NCBI GenBank assembly: GCA_016222825.1
Contig: JACRQF010000011.1
Coordinates: forward strand, 62,001-126,000
DNA: 64,000 nucleotides
Source: Verrucomicrobiota bacterium
Lineage (GTDB): Bacteria; Verrucomicrobiota; Verrucomicrobiia; CAIQCK01
Direction: 5' to 3'
Made by a program: the position numbers and the translations under genes
Shown here: positions 61,072 to 64,000 of the stretch, piece after piece
Layout: each line of letters begins with the position of its first letter
Position numbering within the stretch: position 1 is the first letter of the stretch
Notes under the pieces: model-generated
Told to the model about the DNA's origin: nothing
What the model saw: only the letters and a program-made list of their open reading frames with translations
The model's database searches: none

Positions 61072-61941
61072 ATGAAGATCATCTACTCGCCCGAATGCGC
61101 CGGCTACAGCTCCCCCGGCCATCCGGAGTCCCCCCGCCGCGCGCTCGGCTGCGCGGAGTTGCTCCGTCAGAATCCGCGGCACGAGTTCATCGCGCCGCAA
61201 CCTTGCGAGGAGGCGGACATCCTGCGAGTCCACACACCGCGGTTGTTGGAGCAGGTCCGCCGCGGCGAATCCCACGACCCCGACACGCCGGCCATCGCGG
61301 GCATCTTCGAGCACGCGCTGCGTTCCGCCGGGGCGGCAATCCAAGCCGCTATGCTGGCGTGGCGTGGCACACCGGCGTTTTCGCTGATGCGTCCGCCGGG
61401 TCATCACGCGTGCCGCGACCGCGTGATGGGCTTCTGTTACTTCAACAACGCCGCCATCGCACTGACACGGTTGCTCGCGGAGCGGGGTGGGCCGCGCCGC
61501 GTCGCGATCGTTGACTTCGACTGCCATCACTGCAACGGGACGGAGGAGATCTTCCTCGGCTCAAAGGAAGTGCTCTGCGTCTCGCTGCACCAAAGTCCAT
61601 GTTACCCTGGCACCGGCCTCCGTTCCGAAGACAACGCGCTGAACTTCCCACTGCCTCCCGAAACCGACGGCCCGCAATATCTGGAGGTCTTCGCGCGCGC
61701 GCTGGAAGCGGTGCGTAGTTTCGCGCCGGAGTTGGTTGTTGCGGAGGCCGGCTTCGACGCCTACAAACGCGATCCGATCACCGAGATGGGGCTGGAGATC
61801 GAGACCTTCGGCGAGATCGGACGGCAGTTGGCGGCGCTGCGGTTGCCGATGTTCGCGTTGCTGGAAGGCGGCTATTCGTCGCAGTTGCCCAAGTGCGTTG
61901 CCTCCTTCCTGGACGGCTGGGAACGCGCCGACGGCGTGTAA
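61072..61941 (+). CDS. Histone-deacetylase-superfamily amidohydrolase
   Basis: 289 residues. LMRPPGHHACRDRVMGFCYFNNAAIA and DFDCHHCNGTEEIF match the deacetylase fold; the usual DxDxHHGNGT has Cys for Gly. Zinc ligands are D and H of DFDCH and D in AGFDAYKRDP, where Tyr replaces the common His. A shorter loop set points to an acetylpolyamine- or acetoin-utilisation-type enzyme. TATACT near 61053 may be its -10 box. It is divergent from the glycosyltransferase gene. Confidence 0.88.
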   Translation: MKIIYSPECAGYSSPGHPESPRRALGCAELLRQNPRHEFIAPQPCEEADILRVHTPRLLEQVRRGESHDPDTPAIAGIFEHALRSAGAAIQAAMLAWRGTPAFSLMRPPGHHACRDRVMGFCYFNNAAIALTRLLAERGGPRRVAIVDFDCHHCNGTEEIFLGSKEVLCVSLHQSPCYPGTGLRSEDNALNFPLPPETDGPQYLEVFARALEAVRSFAPELVVAEAGFDAYKRDPITEMGLEIETFGEIGRQLAALRLPMFALLEGGYSSQLPKCVASFLDGWERADGV

Positions 61942-62076
61942 GAAGCCGGTATTCAGTCAGTCACGCCGGCTAAACGATTGATGCTTTTTCGCGCCGGTCG
62001 TGGTAGGGTTTGTGCCGCAAAGGAGAGACATCGGAGTCGCTTTAACTGGATGCCCCAAACGTCAAAGGAGAACGGT

Positions 62077-62694
62077 ATGAAGAAATGGTTTGCTGTCACG
62101 ATCACGGCCCTCGTTTCAACTCTCGGCCTCGCCGCCAACGGCTGGGTCGCGGGTGAACTGAAGGAAGCCTCAACGCAACTCGACCAGCGGCAGTTCGCGC
62201 AGGCGTTTGAGATATGCCACAACCTGCTTCTCATCCATCGCGCCGCGCCGCTTGGCCGCGATGCAGCCGATGAGGCGAGGCTTCTTCTCGGCACGGCAGG
62301 CCGGAAGGTGAAGGCGGACAACCCGAAAGTGTTCAGCGACGAGTTCCTTGCCCGCGCCAAGCGCCTGAACTTCGTTCGGGCCGGTTGCGCGTGGATGCCG
62401 GCCGAAGCCAAGGCGCAATTGTCGGCTGATGCCGCTGCGAAACTGGATAAACAGGCGCAATCCAAGCTCTGCTCCCAGTGCAAAGGCGCCTGCGTCAGCG
62501 ACTGTCCCAACTGCCAGGGTGGGAAAGCCAGGTGCATCGCCTGCAACGGCACTGGACGCGCCACCGGCGGCGGGACGTTCGCGCGCACGACATGCCCGGT
62601 CTGCACCGGCAAAGGAAAAGCTGAATGCACGTTCTGCCGTGGTGGCGGTGTCGTGGCGTGTCCGAAGTGCGGCGGCGGCGGTCTCGGCGACTGA
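62077..62694 (+). CDS. Secreted DnaJ-type zinc-finger protein
   Basis: 205 residues with a signal peptide (KKWFAVTITALVSTLGLA). A helical middle (ELKEASTQLDQRQFAQAFEICHNLLL) is followed by five to six CxxC-x-G-x-G units: CSQCKGAC, CPNCQGGK, CIACNGTGR, CPVCTGKG, CTFCRGGG, CPKCGGGG. This is the DnaJ central zinc-finger pattern without a J domain. Extracellular or periplasmic location is unusual for such fingers. The start at 62077 follows AAAGGAGAACGGT. Confidence 0.78.
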   Translation: MKKWFAVTITALVSTLGLAANGWVAGELKEASTQLDQRQFAQAFEICHNLLLIHRAAPLGRDAADEARLLLGTAGRKVKADNPKVFSDEFLARAKRLNFVRAGCAWMPAEAKAQLSADAAAKLDKQAQSKLCSQCKGACVSDCPNCQGGKARCIACNGTGRATGGGTFARTTCPVCTGKGKAECTFCRGGGVVACPKCGGGGLGD

Positions 62695-62714
62695 CAACGC
62701 GTTGCCGGCTTTAC

Positions 62715-62846
62715 AAACCGAACGGCCCCAGTCTTTCGACTGAGGCCGTGGTGCGCCGCCGGGGGGAAGCGGCGCGCAGACCGGCGGGGAGCCGGCCCGC
62801 TTAAAGTGTCTCCTAAAGAACCCGGTTGCCTTCTCCCAGCAACCGG
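62715..62846 (-). ncRNA. Candidate structured small RNA
   Basis: Read on the minus strand, four hairpins follow each other: CCGGTTGC/GCAACCGG (8 bp), CCGGC/GCCGG, GCGCCGC/GCGGCGC, and an 11-bp stem CGGCCTCAGTC with GACTGGGGCCG capped by a GAAA tetraloop. The last pairs fully only on this strand (one G-U; the plus strand has a C-A mismatch), giving direction. A consensus-like promoter lies 6 bases upstream. No known RNA class is recognised. The 328-base gap 62695-63022 holds no protein gene that I can support. Confidence 0.4.
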
Positions 62847-62851
62847 CGCGG

Positions 62852-62879
62852 ATTCTAGCCCTTCGCCCAAATCTGTCAA
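62852..62879 (-). promoter_or_regulatory. Housekeeping-type promoter of the candidate RNA
   Basis: Minus strand TTGACA (62879-62874), 16-base spacer, TAGAAT (62857-62852). The -35 is perfect and the -10 differs from TATAAT at one position. This is the best sigma-70-type match I noticed in the window. Confidence 0.5.
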
Positions 62880-63022
62880 GTTTTGAAACAGGTATTTGGG
62901 GAGTCGCGGATTCCTCGGATTGCGGCAGCCAGCCACGTTCTCAACCGTGATTTTCTGTTTGACGCTCCGAAACATCGGCGTAGGCTGCGCGGCGCTGGGT
63001 CTGAATCTCTGTCCTGACAACC

Positions 63023-63526
63023 ATGAAAACTGCTCATCTTCTCCTTGTCGCTCTGCTCGCCGGTTTCGCCGCTCATGCCCCCGGCCAGACGCCGCCCAAA
63101 CTGTCGCCGCAGTCGGTTGCAGTCCTGCGCGGCGTGGCGCAGGAAGCCGAGCGCAATTGCGTCACCTTCTATGACAAGCTTCGCTGGGTCCAGATGCGCA
63201 CCGCGGACCAGAGCAAGGCGTTGGGCGCGGCGCTCCGTCTACGCGACGCGGCCAGGAAGTTCGCTGGCGCGACGACCTCCGAGCGATGGCCGCGGCCGGA
63301 TTGGCTGCGCTATTGCAGCGAGCGCCTGCTGAATGCGTGGGTCGAGGAAGAACAGTTTTTCCCCACCCTCGAAGCGCCTCCGGCGATTCTGGAACTCTGG
63401 GCGGTCACACAAGCCTCGCTCGTGGCGCTCTACAAAACCGCCGAGCCGATCATGGGCCGGCCGATGGGCGTGCCGTTGCCGCAGGCGCTCAGTGCTGCCG
63501 CGCCGAGGCCAGCCAAGCAACCCTGA
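63023..63526 (+). CDS. Small secreted protein of unknown function
   Basis: 167 residues with a signal peptide (MKTAHLLLVALLAGFAAHAPGQ). Mature part helical (VAVLRGVAQEAERNCVTFYDKLRWVQMR), with a Pro/Ala tail. It has two cysteines. No family recognised. It is followed at once by the TAXI remnant and the PepSY gene on the same strand. Confidence 0.65.
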   Translation: MKTAHLLLVALLAGFAAHAPGQTPPKLSPQSVAVLRGVAQEAERNCVTFYDKLRWVQMRTADQSKALGAALRLRDAARKFAGATTSERWPRPDWLRYCSERLLNAWVEEEQFFPTLEAPPAILELWAVTQASLVALYKTAEPIMGRPMGVPLPQALSAAAPRPAKQP

Positions 63527-63529
63527 CGT

Positions 63530-63717
63530 GTGCGGATCGTCAACCGTATCGTCATGGTGCTTGCGCCGATGATTATGGTTTCGATTCCAGGACTCAGGGC
63601 ATCCCCAAGATGTATGGATGGCGCATCCAATCCCTGCTCTTCCGCTGGTATCGCGAGTTGCTGGCCCTTGAGCGCGAGCTTTCCATCCACATGGCCTCCG
63701 GCAACATTGTCACATGA
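63530..63717 (+). pseudogene. C-terminal remnant of a TAXI-family TRAP solute receptor
   Basis: Two adjacent frames together spell the end of a TAXI receptor: membrane segment IVNRIVMVLAPMIMVSIPGLR in one frame, then KMYGWRIQSLLFRWYRELLALERE in another, with the switch near 63595. This matches the usual membrane anchor followed by LYRWR...RWYGEL of the family. The large N-terminal domain is absent, so it is a truncated, frameshifted relic. Its TGA overlaps the PepSY start (ATGA). Confidence 0.5.
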
Positions 63718-64000
63718 ACAACCAACAATGGACGCTGTGGGATCGCCTGATGCGGGTGTCGCACCTCTACACGGGCCTGTTCCTCGTGCCGTGGATGATG
63801 ATTTACGCGATCAGCGCGTTCTGCCTGAATCACTACACGTGGTTCGACGCGCTCAAGCTCACCCCGAAATGGACGACCGTGCGCGAGGCGCGCTACACCG
63901 CTGATGCCGCGTTTCCCCAAGCCCCCGAAGAACAGGCCGTCGTCCTCTTGCGCCACCTCGACCTCGACGGCCCGCACACCATCATGGGCACGCCGACCCC
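63714..64000 (+). CDS. PepSY-associated membrane protein, 3' end outside window
   Basis: 95 residues visible. LMRVSHLYTGLFLVPWMMIYAISAFCLNHYTWF is a first membrane helix with conserved His, as in PepSY-TM proteins often linked to iron-siderophore uptake and reductase roles. The following DLDGPHTIMGTP begins the periplasmic PepSY-like part. The start overlaps the TGA of the decayed TAXI frame; there is no strong ribosome-binding site, so coupling may once have been functional. Confidence 0.6.
   Translation, partial: MNNQQWTLWDRLMRVSHLYTGLFLVPWMMIYAISAFCLNHYTWFDALKLTPKWTTVREARYTADAAFPQAPEEQAVVLLRHLDLDGPHTIMGTPT

Overview
The window is GC-rich bacterial chromosome, with no rRNA, tRNA, phage, CRISPR or autonomous transposon seen. 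The gene content suggests a Verrucomicrobiota-type heterotroph, possibly of the Pedosphaera/Limisphaera group: Tat-exported Gfo/Idh/MocA oxidoreductases, DUF5060 and DUF6259 glycosidases, a FAD-dependent protein with a sugar-binding-like front end, many small secreted proteins, and intergenic DNA littered with short palindromic repeats. That placement is an inference.

Layout. 1-21014 (minus) is a nine-gene polysaccharide-processing operon. It runs two Gfo/Idh/MocA enzymes, a HEAT-repeat protein, an AraC regulator, a DUF5060 glycosidase, a giant FAD protein, an (alpha/alpha)6 glycosidase, a DUF6259 protein and a clan GH-A glycosidase cut by the window edge. Six of the eight junctions are ATGA stop/start overlaps. 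21137-25684 holds an SMP-30 lactonase, a cupin, a sodium:solute symporter, a small secreted protein and a tandem-ACT protein. 25935-35224 is a storage-glucan block (HELTH metalloprotease, glgA, galT, GH57). Inserted in it are a lone receiver protein, four tandem paralogues of an unrecognised small Cys/His protein, and bacterioferritin. 35376-38317 is lepA-lepB. 38503-47559 is mixed: small membrane protein, SseB-like, TPR lipoprotein, a fifth Cys/His paralogue, outer-membrane barrel, rpe-phosphohexomutase, and a VOC enzyme. 47710-58756 carries ilvB, then kaiC-kaiB-kaiB-PAS, an aminotransferase, a LuxR-type response regulator, an FN3 protein and a hemerythrin pair. 58833-64000 has a WecA-like enzyme with a GT4, an HDAC-family protein, a secreted zinc-finger protein, a candidate structured RNA, a decayed TAXI-TRAP gene and the start of a PepSY membrane gene.

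Most interesting signal. Eleven intergenic sites share a bipartite motif of the form CYTAGG, then 15 bases to the second box, then YCCGNNTK, each pointing at the next gene. The genes are the Cys/His small proteins, bacterioferritin, kaiC, the LuxR-type regulator, the hemerythrin pair, two other small proteins and an outer-membrane protein. I read it as an alternative-sigma-factor promoter defining a stress- or redox-type regulon that also contains the Kai module. The Cys/His family itself (C-x12-C-x7-C-x-[FY]-x4-G-x4-C-x-H, five copies) matches nothing I recognise.
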